DNA of 64,000 nt from Chryseobacterium suipulveris. Lineage in GTDB: Bacteria; Bacteroidota; Bacteroidia; Flavobacteriales; Weeksellaceae. Of the stretch, positions 45,966-55,059 are shown piece after piece; position 1 is the first letter of the stretch, and the number at the start of each line of letters is the position of its first letter. The translations under genes and the position numbers were made by a program. The DNA lies in assembly GCF_022811685.1 (NCBI RefSeq), contig NZ_CP094532.1, positions 521,501-585,500 of the forward strand, given 5' to 3'. The notes under the pieces were generated by a model. That model was given only the letters and a program-made list of their open reading frames with translations, searched no databases and was not told the origin of the DNA.

Positions 45966-45994
45966 CCCCTCCATTGGAGGGGTGTCCGAAGGAC
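45966..45994 (+). repeat. Double palindrome after rmlC
   Basis: CCCCTCCA and TGGAGGGG pair around a single central base, followed at once by GTCC-GAA-GGAC and then GGGGTGG. It sits 2 bp after the rmlC stop. It resembles short GC-rich flavobacterial repeats and shares the GGGGT ending with the 22-nt-loop hairpins. Confidence 0.6.
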
Positions 45995-46044
45995 GGGGTG
46001 GTTTTAAATGACCTTCTCAAACTTTAACCATTAAATCAAATGAA

Positions 46045-47124
46045 ATGAAAAATATCATTATCACCGGAGGTGCCGGTTTCATCGGTTCACACGTCGTAAG
46101 AGAATTCGTGAAGAATCTTCCTAATACCAAAATCATCAACCTCGATGCTTTAACTTACGCTGGAAACCTCGAGAATTTAAAGGATATCGAAAACGAGCCC
46201 AACTATGTTTTCGAAAAAGCCGATATCACAAAACCGGAAGAACTGAAAGCAGTTTTCGAGAAATATCAACCAGATGCCGTTGTACATTTGGCAGCCGAAT
46301 CGCACGTGGATAGGAGTATCACCGATCCAAACGCGTTCATTAATACCAACGTGATCGGAACCGCCAATCTTTTGAATCTGGCAAGAGAATTTTGGACGTT
46401 AAATCCTGATCACCAACACGGAAACTATCCTGATGAGCCAAGAACAAACCTGTTCTACCACGTTTCTACAGACGAAGTTTATGGCGCATTAGGCGAAACA
46501 GGATTCTTTACCGAGGAAACCTCCTACGACCCGAAATCTCCGTATTCCGCTTCCAAAGCTGCTTCTGACCATCTGGTGAGAGCTTACGGAAATACCTACG
46601 GAATGCCGTTTATTATTTCCAACTGTTCCAACAATTACGGGCCGAACCATTTTCCTGAGAAATTAATTCCGCTTTGCATCCACAATATTTTGAATGAAAA
46701 ACCGCTTCCAATTTATGGAGACGGAAAATATACCAGAGATTGGCTGTATGTGATCGATCACGCGAAAGCGATTTTCCAGATTTTTCATGAAGCGAAAACC
46801 GGTGAAACCTACAATATTGGTGGATGGAACGAGTGGCAGAATATTAATTTGGTTAAAGAATTAATCAAGCAAGTTGACGAAAAAATCGGAAAACCTGCGG
46901 GTTATTCTGAGAAACTTATCACTTTTGTGAAAGACAGACCTGGACATGACAAACGCTACGCCATCGATGCCACAAAACTTGCAAACGATCTGGGCTGGAA
47001 ACCATCGGTAACTTTTGAGGAAGGACTTTCTAAAACCATCGACTGGTTTCTGGAAAATAAGGAATGGCTCGATCACGTGACGAGCGGAGATTACCAGAAA
47101 TATTACGAAAAACAATATAATTAG
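46045..47124 (+). CDS. rmlB: dTDP-glucose 4,6-dehydratase
   Basis: This 359-residue SDR has [10 protein letters not shown] near the N-terminus, [13 protein letters not shown], the active-site strand [10 protein letters not shown] and [15 protein letters not shown] with the YxxxK pair, plus [17 protein letters not shown]. It makes dTDP-4-keto-6-deoxy-D-glucose. It is 1 bp from rmlA. Confidence 0.96.
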   Translation: MKNIIITGGAGFIGSHVVREFVKNLPNTKIINLDALTYAGNLENLKDIENEPNYVFEKADITKPEELKAVFEKYQPDAVVHLAAESHVDRSITDPNAFINTNVIGTANLLNLAREFWTLNPDHQHGNYPDEPRTNLFYHVSTDEVYGALGETGFFTEETSYDPKSPYSASKAASDHLVRAYGNTYGMPFIISNCSNNYGPNHFPEKLIPLCIHNILNEKPLPIYGDGKYTRDWLYVIDHAKAIFQIFHEAKTGETYNIGGWNEWQNINLVKELIKQVDEKIGKPAGYSEKLITFVKDRPGHDKRYAIDATKLANDLGWKPSVTFEEGLSKTIDWFLENKEWLDHVTSGDYQKYYEKQYN

Positions 47125-47125
47125 A

Positions 47126-47986
47126 ATGAAAGGGATTATTCTTGCAGGTGGATCAGGAACAAGACTCTATCCATTAACCATCGCAGTAAGCAAGCAGCTG
47201 ATGCCGGTTTTCGACAAACCGATGATTTACTATCCGCTTTCTACCTTGTTGTTGGCGGGAATCAGGGAGATCTTAATCATCACCACTCCGCACGATCAGG
47301 AAGCGTTTAAGAAACTTTTGGGTGACGGTTCCCCAATCGGATGCAAGTTCGAATATAAAGTTCAGCCAAGTCCAGATGGATTAGCTCAAGCTTTTATTTT
47401 AGGTGAGGAATTCATCGGCGATGATTCCGTGGCATTGGTTCTGGGCGACAATATTTTCTACGGAACCGGGTTGCCGAAACTCCTCGAAAGTAAAACTAAT
47501 GTTTCTGGAGGTTGCGTTTTCGCTTACCAGGTTTCAGATCCTGAAAGATATGGCGTTGTTGAATTTGATGAAAATCTGAAAGCCGTTTCTATCGAAGAGA
47601 AGCCAACAAATCCGAAATCTAATTTTGCAGTGCCGGGACTGTATTTCTACGACAATTCAGTGGTCGAAATTGCCAAAAACCTCAAACCTTCGCCAAGAGG
47701 AGAGCTGGAAATTACGGATGTCAACAGAATTTATCTCGAAAAAGGGCAGCTTGAAGTGGGAGTAATGTCGCGCGGAACGGCGTGGCTCGACACGGGGACT
47801 TTCGATTCGCTGCACGAAGCTTCGGAATTTGTAAAAGTTCTGGAGAAAAGACAGGGCTTCAAAATCTCCTGCATTGAAGAAATCGCCTACAAAAAAGGTT
47901 TTATTAATAAGGAGCAGTTGCTCGATGCAGCCGATAAATATGGCAAAAGCGGTTACGGCGAATACTTAAAATCTTTGGTAAAATAA
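47126..47986 (+). CDS. rmlA: Glucose-1-phosphate thymidylyltransferase
   Basis: This 286-residue nucleotidyltransferase has the signature [11 protein letters not shown] at residues 7-17, [19 protein letters not shown] and [10 protein letters not shown] with the metal Asp. It forms dTDP-glucose from dTTP and glucose-1-phosphate. It ends the rmlCBA group; no rmlD follows and a hairpin element plus terminator close the unit. Confidence 0.96.
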   Translation: MKGIILAGGSGTRLYPLTIAVSKQLMPVFDKPMIYYPLSTLLLAGIREILIITTPHDQEAFKKLLGDGSPIGCKFEYKVQPSPDGLAQAFILGEEFIGDDSVALVLGDNIFYGTGLPKLLESKTNVSGGCVFAYQVSDPERYGVVEFDENLKAVSIEEKPTNPKSNFAVPGLYFYDNSVVEIAKNLKPSPRGELEITDVNRIYLEKGQLEVGVMSRGTAWLDTGTFDSLHEASEFVKVLEKRQGFKISCIEEIAYKKGFINKEQLLDAADKYGKSGYGEYLKSLVK

Positions 47987-48040
47987 GGTATTTGTTACGA
48001 GAACATCAAACTAACATTACAAGAAAAATTTCTTGCATAA

Positions 48041-48090
48041 TAAACCTAAATTTGCTCCCTTTAGGGAAGGGGTAATCAAATTTAGGTTTA
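48041..48090 (+). repeat. Hairpin element 3 with conserved 22-nt loop
   Basis: Arms 48041-48054 (TAAACCTAAATTTG) and 48077-48090 are perfect 14-bp complements. The 22-base loop begins CTCCCTTTAGGGA and ends GGGGTAAT, matching elements 1 and 2 at 13.5 kb. The arms differ from those elements except for an AATTT core. Confidence 0.85.
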
Positions 48091-48097
48091 TTTTTTG

Positions 48098-48130
48098 AAG
48101 AGAATCAAAACGTTGGTTCTCTTTTTTTTA
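48098..48130 (+). terminator. Terminator at the end of the rml unit
   Basis: AAGAGAATC (48098-48106) pairs with GGTTCTCTT (48115-48123) with one G-T pair and an 8-base loop, followed by a T run. The rimO promoter overlaps its downstream arm. Confidence 0.8.
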
Positions 48131-48143
48131 TTCTTAAATTTGC
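48113..48143 (+). promoter_or_regulatory. rimO promoter TTG-N19-TAAATTTGC
   Basis: TTG at 48113-48115 and TAAATTTGC at 48135-48143 are 19 bp apart, the Bacteroidota consensus spacing. The leader to the ATG at 48219 is about 70 bases. Confidence 0.75.
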
Positions 48144-48218
48144 ACGCCCAAAACAATCTCCCTGCTTGTGGCAGACAAGAAACGAACTCAAATTTTCAAA
48201 CCACTTCAAACCATAATT

Positions 48219-49529
48219 ATGCGCACAAAATCAACAGGTAAAAAGAAAATCAACATCATCACTTTAGGTTGTTCCAAAAATGTCGTGGATTCCGAAGTTT
48301 TGATGGGACAGCTGAAAGCCAACGGTAAAGAAGTGGTACACGAAAAGAAAGGCGATATCGTGGTCATCAATACCTGTGGATTTATCGACAATGCGAAAGA
48401 GGAATCGGTCAACACGATTCTCGATGCGGTTGAGGCAAAGGAAAGAGGCGAGATCGAAAAGGTTTATGTGATGGGCTGTCTTTCCGAGCGTTATAAACCA
48501 GATTTGGAAAAGGAAATTCCAGATGTGGATCAATATTTCGGGACCAGAGATTTACCATTATTGCTAAAGCAACTCGGCGCAGATTACAAACACGAACTGG
48601 TAGGAGAAAGATTGACCACTACTCCAAAACATTTTGCTTACCTGAAAATTTCCGAAGGTTGCGACCGACCGTGTTCCTTTTGTGCAATTCCTTTGATGCG
48701 CGGCGGACACGTTTCCACACCCATTAAAAAATTGGTGGAGGAAGCCAAAAAGTTGGCGACGAAAGGAACGAAAGAACTCATTCTCATTGCCCAGGATTTG
48801 ACTTATTATGGTTTAGATATATACAAAAAACGCGCTTTAGCTGATTTACTAAAAGAACTTGTGAAAGTTGACGGAATCGAATGGATACGTTTGCATTACG
48901 CGTTTCCGACTGGTTTCCCTGAAGATGTTTTGGAAATCATCAAAACCGAGCCGAAAGTCTGCAACTACATCGATATTCCTTTGCAGCACATCAATTCCGA
49001 TCTTCTGAAATCGATGAAGCGCGGAACGACCCACGAAAAAACCGACGCTCTTTTAGCAAAATTCAGGGAAAAAGTTCCGGATATGGCGATCAGAACTACT
49101 TTGATCGTTGGTTATCCCGGAGAAACTGAAGATCGTTTTCAGGAAATGAAAGAGTGGGTTCGAGAGCAAAGATTTGACCGATTGGGTTGTTTCACCTATT
49201 CCCACGAAGAAAATACAACGGCCTACAAACTGGAGGACGATGTTCCGCAGGAAGTGAAAGAAAGAAGGGTGGAAGAAATCATGGAGCTTCAGTCCCAAAT
49301 TTCGTGGGAGAAAAACCAGGAGAAAATCGGCAACATTTACCGCTGCATTTTCGACCGGAAAGAAGGAAACTATTTCGTCGGAAGAACCGAGTTCGATTCA
49401 CCTGATGTTGACAATACCGTGTTGGTAGATGCAACAGATACTTATATTTCCATCGGAGATTTCGCTCATGTAAAAATTACCTCCGCGGAAGAATTCGATC
49501 TTTATGGAGAATTGGTTACGGTTTTGTAA
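48219..49529 (+). CDS. rimO: Ribosomal protein S12 methylthiotransferase RimO
   Basis: The ATG at 48219 gives 436 residues; a GTG 51 bp upstream adds residues unlike the family. The UPF0004 domain cysteines are in ITLGCSKNVVDSE, NTCGFIDNAKEES and MGCLSERY. The radical SAM motif is GCDRPCSFCAIP (CxxxCxxC), and a TRAM domain ends the protein. It methylthiolates an Asp of ribosomal protein S12. Confidence 0.96.
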   Translation: MRTKSTGKKKINIITLGCSKNVVDSEVLMGQLKANGKEVVHEKKGDIVVINTCGFIDNAKEESVNTILDAVEAKERGEIEKVYVMGCLSERYKPDLEKEIPDVDQYFGTRDLPLLLKQLGADYKHELVGERLTTTPKHFAYLKISEGCDRPCSFCAIPLMRGGHVSTPIKKLVEEAKKLATKGTKELILIAQDLTYYGLDIYKKRALADLLKELVKVDGIEWIRLHYAFPTGFPEDVLEIIKTEPKVCNYIDIPLQHINSDLLKSMKRGTTHEKTDALLAKFREKVPDMAIRTTLIVGYPGETEDRFQEMKEWVREQRFDRLGCFTYSHEENTTAYKLEDDVPQEVKERRVEEIMELQSQISWEKNQEKIGNIYRCIFDRKEGNYFVGRTEFDSPDVDNTVLVDATDTYISIGDFAHVKITSAEEFDLYGELVTVL

Positions 49530-49853
49530 GACAAAATTTCACTCTTTTGAACGATGATCATACAAAAAACTTCCTGCTTTTCAAGGAAGATTTTATTTTT
49601 GCCTAATCGCTCATTATCAGTAGTATTGCAGTTGTTTTTGTACGGTATTATGCAATAGTTAGTTAATAACCTTAACTTTTTTGGATTGATTTTAACATTC
49701 TTTAACAACCTTTGTTAATTCCCATGAATAAGGAGAAAACGAATGTTATTAACAAAAAATTAAGAAGGCGTTAACGGACTTTAACACTTCGAGTATTGCG
49801 GGTTATTTTTTCGAAATAAATTTGCAGAGTCAAAACCCATAAAAGTATTCAAA
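49530..49853. promoter_or_regulatory. Intergenic region with terminator and a cluster of TTAAC/GTTAA words
   Basis: A terminator-like hairpin (CTTCCT at 49570-49575, AGGAAG at 49584-49589, then a T-rich tail) follows rimO. Between about 49658 and 49786 there are eight TTAAC or GTTAA words, including the palindrome GTTAAC, far denser than expected by chance in this composition. They precede the promoter of the RlpA-like gene. No gene is seen. Confidence 0.6.
49796..49825 (+). promoter_or_regulatory. Promoter TTG-N18-TAAATTTGC
   Basis: TTG at 49796-49798 and TAAATTTGC at 49817-49825 match the Bacteroidota consensus. The ATG at 49854 follows after 28 bases. Confidence 0.75.
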
Positions 49854-50231
49854 ATGATGAAAAGAGTGACTCTCGTAATCATAATGATGATTTCAACACT
49901 TGGCTTATTCTCTTTCAAGAATAATGCCACAGATGCCAAAAAAACAAGTTTTGCATCGTACTACCACGATAAATTCAACGGTAGAAAAACAGCAAGCGGA
50001 GAAATTTTCAGTAACAAGAAATTGACCGCAGCTCACAGATCGCTTCCTTTTGGGACTGAAATTTTAGTAACCAACCTTAGAACGGGGAAAAGCGTGGAAG
50101 TAAGAATCAATGACCGAGGTCCTTTCCATTCTTCCAGAGTACTCGATCTTTCGAAGGCAGCGTACAAAGCAATCGGTGATCCTGCAAGGGGAACAATGCC
50201 GGTTGAATTTGAAATTGTCGAAAACGATTAA
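49854..50231 (+). CDS. RlpA-like double-psi beta-barrel protein
   Basis: This 125-residue exported protein has a signal peptide (MMKRVTLVIIMMISTLGLFS) and a single DPBB domain: SYYHDKFNGRKTASGEIFS, LPFGTEILVTNLRTGKSV and the conserved RINDRGPFHSSRVLDLS. It lacks the SPOR domain of full-length RlpA, so it is a minimal form. RlpA proteins act on denuded peptidoglycan strands; enzymatic activity here is not shown. It is monocistronic with its own terminator. Confidence 0.9.
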   Translation: MMKRVTLVIIMMISTLGLFSFKNNATDAKKTSFASYYHDKFNGRKTASGEIFSNKKLTAAHRSLPFGTEILVTNLRTGKSVEVRINDRGPFHSSRVLDLSKAAYKAIGDPARGTMPVEFEIVEND

Positions 50232-50253
50232 GATTTATAAAAAATTTATGTAG

Positions 50254-50282
50254 CGCCAAACCTAATAGTTTGGCGTTTTTTT
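50254..50282 (+). terminator. Rho-independent terminator
   Basis: CGCCAAAC (50254-50261) pairs perfectly with GTTTGGCG (50268-50275) over a 6-base loop, followed by seven T. It ends the RlpA-like transcript. Confidence 0.93.
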
Positions 50283-50298
50283 GTGCGCATCTGTCAAT

Positions 50299-50329
50299 TT
50301 GTCATAAAAGTTTCTGCGGCATAAAATTG
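50299..50329 (+). promoter_or_regulatory. Possible dnaK promoter TTG-N20-TAAAATTG
   Basis: TTG at 50299-50301 and TAAAATTG at 50322-50329 give a variant of the consensus at the right spacing. The leader is about 50 bases. No CIRCE operator was seen. Confidence 0.5.
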
Positions 50330-50379
50330 GAGACCGAATTAACAAATCTTAAAATTTAAACTAAAAAAATATAAACAAA

Positions 50380-52278
50380 ATGAGTAAAATAATTGGAATC
50401 GATTTAGGTACAACCAACTCCTGCGTCGCAGTAATGGAGGGTAAAGATCCGGTTGTAATTCCTAACGCGGAAGGTAAAAGAACAACTCCTTCCATCGTCG
50501 CATTCACTGAAGACGGCGAAAGAAAAGTGGGTGATCCCGCAAAAAGACAGGCGGTAACCAACCCGACCAAAACCGTTTATTCCATCAAGAGATTTATCGG
50601 TACGCACTTTAAAGATGATGCTGCAGAAATCACGAGAGTTCCATACAAAGTGGTTTCGGGACCGAATGACACGGTAAAAGTAAAAATTGACGACAGAGAA
50701 TATACTCCACAGGAAATCTCTGCAATGATTCTTCAGAAAATGAAGAAAACTGCTGAAGACTATCTTGGTCAGGAAGTAACCAAAGCGGTAATCACAGTTC
50801 CGGCTTACTTTAATGACTCGCAAAGACAGGCAACCAAAGAAGCAGGTGAAATCGCAGGTCTGAAAGTGGAGAGAATCATCAACGAACCTACTGCAGCAGC
50901 TTTGGCTTACGGCTTGGATAAAAACCATAAAGACCAGAAAATCGCGGTTTACGACTTAGGTGGTGGTACTTTCGATATCTCGATCCTGGATTTGGGTGAC
51001 GGAGTTTTCGAAGTATTGTCAACAAACGGTGACACTCACCTTGGTGGTGACGATTTCGACGATGTGATCATCAACTGGCTTGCTGATGAATTTAAATCTG
51101 AAGAAGGTGTAGATCTGAAAGCTGATCCAATCGCGCTTCAAAGATTGAAAGAAGCAGCGGAAAAAGCAAAAATCGAATTGTCATCTTCAGCACAGACTGA
51201 AATCAACCTTCCATATATCACCGCGACTGCAACAGGTCCGAAACACTTGGTTAAGCAATTATCAAAGGCAAAATTCGAGCAACTTTCTGCTGATTTGGTG
51301 AGAAGATCAATGGAGCCGTGCAAAAAAGCTTTGTCTGATGCAGGACTTCAAGCATCTGATATCGACGAGGTAATTTTGGTGGGAGGTTCTACCAGAATCC
51401 CGATCATCCAGGAGGAAGTGGAAAAATTCTTCGGTAAAAAACCTTCAAAAGGAGTAAATCCAGATGAGGTTGTAGCAATCGGTGCCGCAATTCAGGGTGG
51501 AGTTTTAACAGGTGACGTAAAAGATGTGTTGCTTCTCGACGTAACTCCGCTTTCATTAGGTATTGAAACAATGGGTTCTGTTTTCACCAAATTAATTGAT
51601 GCAAACACTACTATTCCAACTAAGAAATCTGAGGTGTTCTCAACCGCTTCCGACAATCAACCTGCTGTAAGCATCAGAGTTGGACAGGGAGAAAGACCGA
51701 TGTTTAATGACAACAAGGAAATCGGAAGATTCGATTTGACCGATATTCCACCTGCACCGAGAGGAGTTCCGCAAATTGAGGTAACTTTCGATATCGATGC
51801 CAACGGAATCCTAAGTGTTTCCGCTAAAGATAAAGGAACCGGAAAAGAGCAGTCGATCAAGATTCAGGCAAGTTCAGGACTTTCTGATGCCGAAATTGAA
51901 AGAATGAAGCGTGAAGCTGAAGAAAACTCTGCAGCCGACGCTAAGAAAAAAGAGGAAGTTGAAATCTTCAACAAAGCAGATGGGCTTATTTTCCAAACTG
52001 AAAAACAGTTGAAGGAATTTGGCGACAAACTTTCGGCCGACAAAAAAGCAGCGATCGAATCTGCAGCAGCAGAACTGAAAACCGCTTTCGAAGCCAAAGA
52101 CATCGAATCCGTAAAAACCAAAACTGAAGCACTCGACGCAGCTTGGATGGCGGCATCTGAAGAGCTTTACGCACAAGGACAGCAAGCGCAGGGAGCTGCA
52201 GACGCAGGTCAGCAAAACCCGGGCGGAAACGCAGACGCAGAAGATGTGCAGGATGCAGATTTTGAAGAAGTAAAATAA
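50380..52278 (+). CDS. dnaK: Chaperone DnaK (Hsp70)
   Basis: This 632-residue protein is complete: the N-terminal [20 protein letters not shown], the nucleotide-binding domain with [16 protein letters not shown] and [13 protein letters not shown], the linker [18 protein letters not shown], the substrate-binding domain and lid, and an Ala/Gln/Gly-rich tail ending [11 protein letters not shown]. It folds and protects cytosolic proteins with DnaJ and GrpE, which are not nearby. Two diverged dnaK 3' segments recur at the right end of the window. Confidence 0.97.
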   Translation: MSKIIGIDLGTTNSCVAVMEGKDPVVIPNAEGKRTTPSIVAFTEDGERKVGDPAKRQAVTNPTKTVYSIKRFIGTHFKDDAAEITRVPYKVVSGPNDTVKVKIDDREYTPQEISAMILQKMKKTAEDYLGQEVTKAVITVPAYFNDSQRQATKEAGEIAGLKVERIINEPTAAALAYGLDKNHKDQKIAVYDLGGGTFDISILDLGDGVFEVLSTNGDTHLGGDDFDDVIINWLADEFKSEEGVDLKADPIALQRLKEAAEKAKIELSSSAQTEINLPYITATATGPKHLVKQLSKAKFEQLSADLVRRSMEPCKKALSDAGLQASDIDEVILVGGSTRIPIIQEEVEKFFGKKPSKGVNPDEVVAIGAAIQGGVLTGDVKDVLLLDVTPLSLGIETMGSVFTKLIDANTTIPTKKSEVFSTASDNQPAVSIRVGQGERPMFNDNKEIGRFDLTDIPPAPRGVPQIEVTFDIDANGILSVSAKDKGTGKEQSIKIQASSGLSDAEIERMKREAEENSAADAKKKEEVEIFNKADGLIFQTEKQLKEFGDKLSADKKAAIESAAAELKTAFEAKDIESVKTKTEALDAAWMAASEELYAQGQQAQGAADAGQQNPGGNADAEDVQDADFEEVK

Positions 52279-52310
52279 GGATCGATTAAAACCGATTAAT
52301 AATAATTATA

Positions 52311-52348
52311 AAAACGCTGTAAGCTACTAGTTTACAGCGTTTTTTTTG
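52311..52348 (+). terminator. dnaK terminator
   Basis: ACGCTGTAA (52314-52322) pairs with TTACAGCGT (52332-52340), extended by A-T pairs and followed by a T run. A near copy recurs at 63126-63165. Confidence 0.93.
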
Positions 52349-52422
52349 TTTTTTAAATCGTTTACAGAATTTTTTTCAGATTAAAAAAAAATTAGGGATA
52401 AATATTTTTCTAAAGGTGATGC

Positions 52423-53325
52423 CTACTTTACCACATTTTTCAACGCTTGATGAAGCTCATTATATTTAAAAATAAAACCTTTTGATTTAATTTTTTGGTT
52501 GCTGGCATTTACTCCGTTTAGAATTATTTCGCTCATTTCACCCATGGTAAATTTCAAAACCACGGCAGGAACTGCCATGGGAATGTAATTTTTATCCATC
52601 GATTTCGCTAAAGTTTTCATTAATTGTGCATTTGTCGGAATTTCGTCTGCACAGGCGTTGAAGGACCCATTCATGTTTTCATTTTCAAGAGCGAATAATA
52701 ACATAGAAACCAAATCGTTCACATGGATCCACGGAAAATACTGCTTACCGCTACCAACTGGTGAAGCAAGATGAAGATTGGTTAATTTTTTTAAAGGTTC
52801 CAGAAATCCACCATGGGCGGAAATTACAGGAGAAATTCTAAGTTTTACAATTCTTTCCGAAATTGCTTCGAACCGGTTTGCGGATTCTTCCCACAAGCCA
52901 CAAACTTCCGTAAGAAAATCTTTTTTTTGCGGTTCATCATTTTCCGTAGCAGCTTTTTCATCGTTCCAGTCACCGTAATAATTAATTCCTGAAGCCGAAA
53001 TAAATGACTGTAGTATAATATTTTTTTCTTTTACCTTTTTCTCTAAAAACAGGGCAGAATCCACGCGGGAACTGATGATTTCCTTCTTGTATGCCGTAGT
53101 CCACCGTTTCGCAATTGTTGCGCCTGCCAAGTGTATGATGCTATGAATACCCTCTAGAGCACCTTCTTCCAAATAGTCATTTTCATAATTCCAGACAAAT
53201 TCATGTTCGAAAATGTTTTGTTTTTTTCTCACCACGCAATGTGCAGTATAACCTCTTTCCTTAAGCGCAGAATACAATTTTTTTCCTATCATTCCGCTAG
53301 CTCCCGTGATTAAAATTTTTTTCAT
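52423..53325 (-). CDS. TIGR01777 family NAD(P)-dependent epimerase
   Basis: This 300-residue SDR has the start MKKILITGASGMIGKKLYSA with the GASGMIG dinucleotide motif, the VWNYENDYLEEGALEGI loop and IIHLAGATIAKRWT typical of YfcH/TIGR01777 proteins, plus a DUF1731-like end (NQKIKSKGFIFKYNELHQAL). The reaction of the family is not established. It is the last gene of the minus-strand unit divergent from the crt genes. Confidence 0.9.
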   Translation of the reverse strand: MKKILITGASGMIGKKLYSALKERGYTAHCVVRKKQNIFEHEFVWNYENDYLEEGALEGIHSIIHLAGATIAKRWTTAYKKEIISSRVDSALFLEKKVKEKNIILQSFISASGINYYGDWNDEKAATENDEPQKKDFLTEVCGLWEESANRFEAISERIVKLRISPVISAHGGFLEPLKKLTNLHLASPVGSGKQYFPWIHVNDLVSMLLFALENENMNGSFNACADEIPTNAQLMKTLAKSMDKNYIPMAVPAVVLKFTMGEMSEIILNGVNASNQKIKSKGFIFKYNELHQALKNVVK

Positions 53326-53352
53326 TTTAATTTTTTTTAATGTGGTGGAGAT

Positions 53353-53997
53353 TTAGATTAAATTATTAATTTCCGTAATGTCAGAATCCTTATATTGGTG
53401 ATAGACATTAAAATGAAATTCGTTTAATTTTTTTAAAGTTTTAAGTAAACTATTCTTTTCTTCAATATCTAATTTTGCAGATAAAACTCTGGAAGTGATG
53501 CTTACAGCTTCAACGGATTGATCAAAGTACTTTTTGCCAAGTTCGGAAATTTTCAATCGGGTTACCCGCTTATCTTTGCTGTCCGAAATTTCCTCCAGCA
53601 GTTTGTTTTTCACTAATCTTCTAATGATTTCCATTCCTGTCTGCTTTTCATGGGCATTCTTTTCTACCAGTTGCATTTTGGTTAGCATAGGTTCGTCCAT
53701 AATTCTGTAGAGGTAGGTAAACTCTTCGTTGTATAATTCCGGAAAATCTTGCAGACCTCTGCGAATCATCTGTTTTGTAAAACGAGACAACAGGATGACT
53801 TGCTTGGCAATTTCATTTTCTAAATCGTTGACCTTCTTTTGCTCACTCTCCGAGATAAATCGTGGACTTTGACTTCTGTAATACTTGTTATTTAAAAAAT
53901 TACGAAAATCTTCAATGGTGGAACTGTTTTTAGAACTTCCGGAATTTTCAAATTCTTGAACTTCTAAAAGTAAATTGATAAAAAAATTGGTATTCAT
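53353..53997 (-). CDS. MarR-family transcriptional regulator
   Basis: This 214-residue protein has a winged-helix domain in its second half (EPMLTKMQLVEKNAHEKQTG, IIRRLVKNKLLEEISDSKDK, RVTRLKISELGKKYFDQS). The N-terminal 60 residues are an extension beyond the core MarR size. It follows the flavin reductase gene by 2 bp. It may sense redox or aromatic ligands, but this is unknown. Confidence 0.82.
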   Translation of the reverse strand: MNTNFFINLLLEVQEFENSGSSKNSSTIEDFRNFLNNKYYRSQSPRFISESEQKKVNDLENEIAKQVILLSRFTKQMIRRGLQDFPELYNEEFTYLYRIMDEPMLTKMQLVEKNAHEKQTGMEIIRRLVKNKLLEEISDSKDKRVTRLKISELGKKYFDQSVEAVSITSRVLSAKLDIEEKNSLLKTLKKLNEFHFNVYHQYKDSDITEINNLI

Positions 53998-53999
53998 GA

Positions 54000-54629
54000 T
54001 TAAGAGATTAAAATTTGAGGTTCTGAATTGGGTTTTGCATAAGACAACTTTCCAATTTTTTCCGGTACATAATACGTATCCAACCCGGAATTCATCATTG
54101 TATTTTCTAGGTTTACAAATCCGTCTTTCTCTAAACGGGAAGGCTCAATAAACACATTTTGGATTTCGCCGATAATTAAATCCGTGTTGTTTTGTTTTAT
54201 AGTGATTTTTTCCAGAAATTTCATTCCTATTTTTACCGACGCTTCTTTCACAAAAACAAACTGATTTTCAAAGATTTCCTCCTGGAAACCGCATTCCTTA
54301 AATTCGGATTGATTTTTAGGATATCGTGCAGAGGTTTGATGCGCATTTTTTATAAAATGCTCAGTAACAAAATTAAAAGTATAGTGATTAGTTTCCAAAA
54401 TATTCTCCAAGGTATGCCGTTCGACGGTGTGTGGACGAGAAATATAGCCAAATAACGAAGGTTCTGCACCTATATGGATGACCGAATTAATGATGGATAA
54501 ATTAGATTGCCTATTTTTATCCATTGTTCCTACCAAAGCAACTTGCCTAATGCCCGCAAGCGAGTTAATTAGTATTGTTCTATATCTTTTATCTAAATTA
54601 TTTAAATCATTGCCGGAAATCTGAATCAT
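54000..54629 (-). CDS. Flavin reductase-like protein (FMN-binding split barrel)
   Basis: This 209-residue protein has the flavin-reductase-like pattern: VALVGTMDKNRQSNLSIINS, then GAEPSLFGYISRPHTVERHT and LENILETNHYTFNFV. Such proteins bind FMN and reduce it or pass electrons. It overlaps the upstream TIGR03643 gene by 4 bp. A link to light or redox responses is suggested only by its neighbours. Confidence 0.87.
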   Translation of the reverse strand: MIQISGNDLNNLDKRYRTILINSLAGIRQVALVGTMDKNRQSNLSIINSVIHIGAEPSLFGYISRPHTVERHTLENILETNHYTFNFVTEHFIKNAHQTSARYPKNQSEFKECGFQEEIFENQFVFVKEASVKIGMKFLEKITIKQNNTDLIIGEIQNVFIEPSRLEKDGFVNLENTMMNSGLDTYYVPEKIGKLSYAKPNSEPQILIS

Positions 54630-54901
54630 CGTTTTGATATTTTATTTAATGAAATGCTGCGTTGTCTTGAGCACTTGAATCTGCTGATTTCAGGATTTCT
54701 TTTCCTGAGGTGTTTTTGGCTGACTCCCGAGTTCACCCGCTTTCTCCACATTCGAAAAGAACTCGGTTTCAGGTGCTTTCGCATCAGCTTGATCACATCG
54801 GATTCCGAGAGCTTAAACTGATAGACGATGGCTTCGAAAGGAGTTCTATCTTCCCAAGCCATTTCTATGATCCTGTCTATTTGTTTTTGTTCTATAATCA
54901 T
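54626..54901 (-). CDS. TIGR03643 family protein
   Basis: This 91-residue basic protein has a helix-turn-helix-like core (IDRIIEMAWEDRTPFEAIVY, QFKLSESDVIKLMRKHL, KPSSFRMWRKRV). That core marks the TIGR03643 family, which is often found beside cryptochrome/photolyase genes. The function is unknown. The C-terminal tail is rich in Lys, Arg and Ser. Confidence 0.85.
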   Translation of the reverse strand: MIIEQKQIDRIIEMAWEDRTPFEAIVYQFKLSESDVIKLMRKHLKPSSFRMWRKRVNSGVSQKHLRKRNPEISRFKCSRQRSISLNKISKR

Positions 54902-54908
54902 AGCATTT

Positions 54909-55052
54909 TTAGGAGATGTTTACATTCTTATTCCTTCTGCACTTTTCGCTGCAATACTTCACTTCGTCCCACACTTTTTGCCATTTTTTGCGCCAACTGA
55001 ATGGTCTGTTGCAAACAGCGCAAACTTTCATGGGTAATTCGGATTTCTTCAT
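54909..55052 (-). CDS. DUF2256 zinc-ribbon-like protein
   Basis: The minus-strand ATG at 55052 (MKKSELPMKVCAVC) gives 47 residues; the longer frame overlaps the kinase gene. CAVC and CSEKC motifs (Cys11, Cys14, Cys34, Cys38) with the FSWRKKWQKVWDEVKYCSEK core are the DUF2256 signature. The family co-occurs with photolyase/cryptochrome genes. It lies 7 bp after the ABC1 kinase and 7 bp before TIGR03643. Confidence 0.88.
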   Translation of the reverse strand: MKKSELPMKVCAVCNRPFSWRKKWQKVWDEVKYCSEKCRRNKNVNIS

Positions 55053-55059
55053 TAAGACA

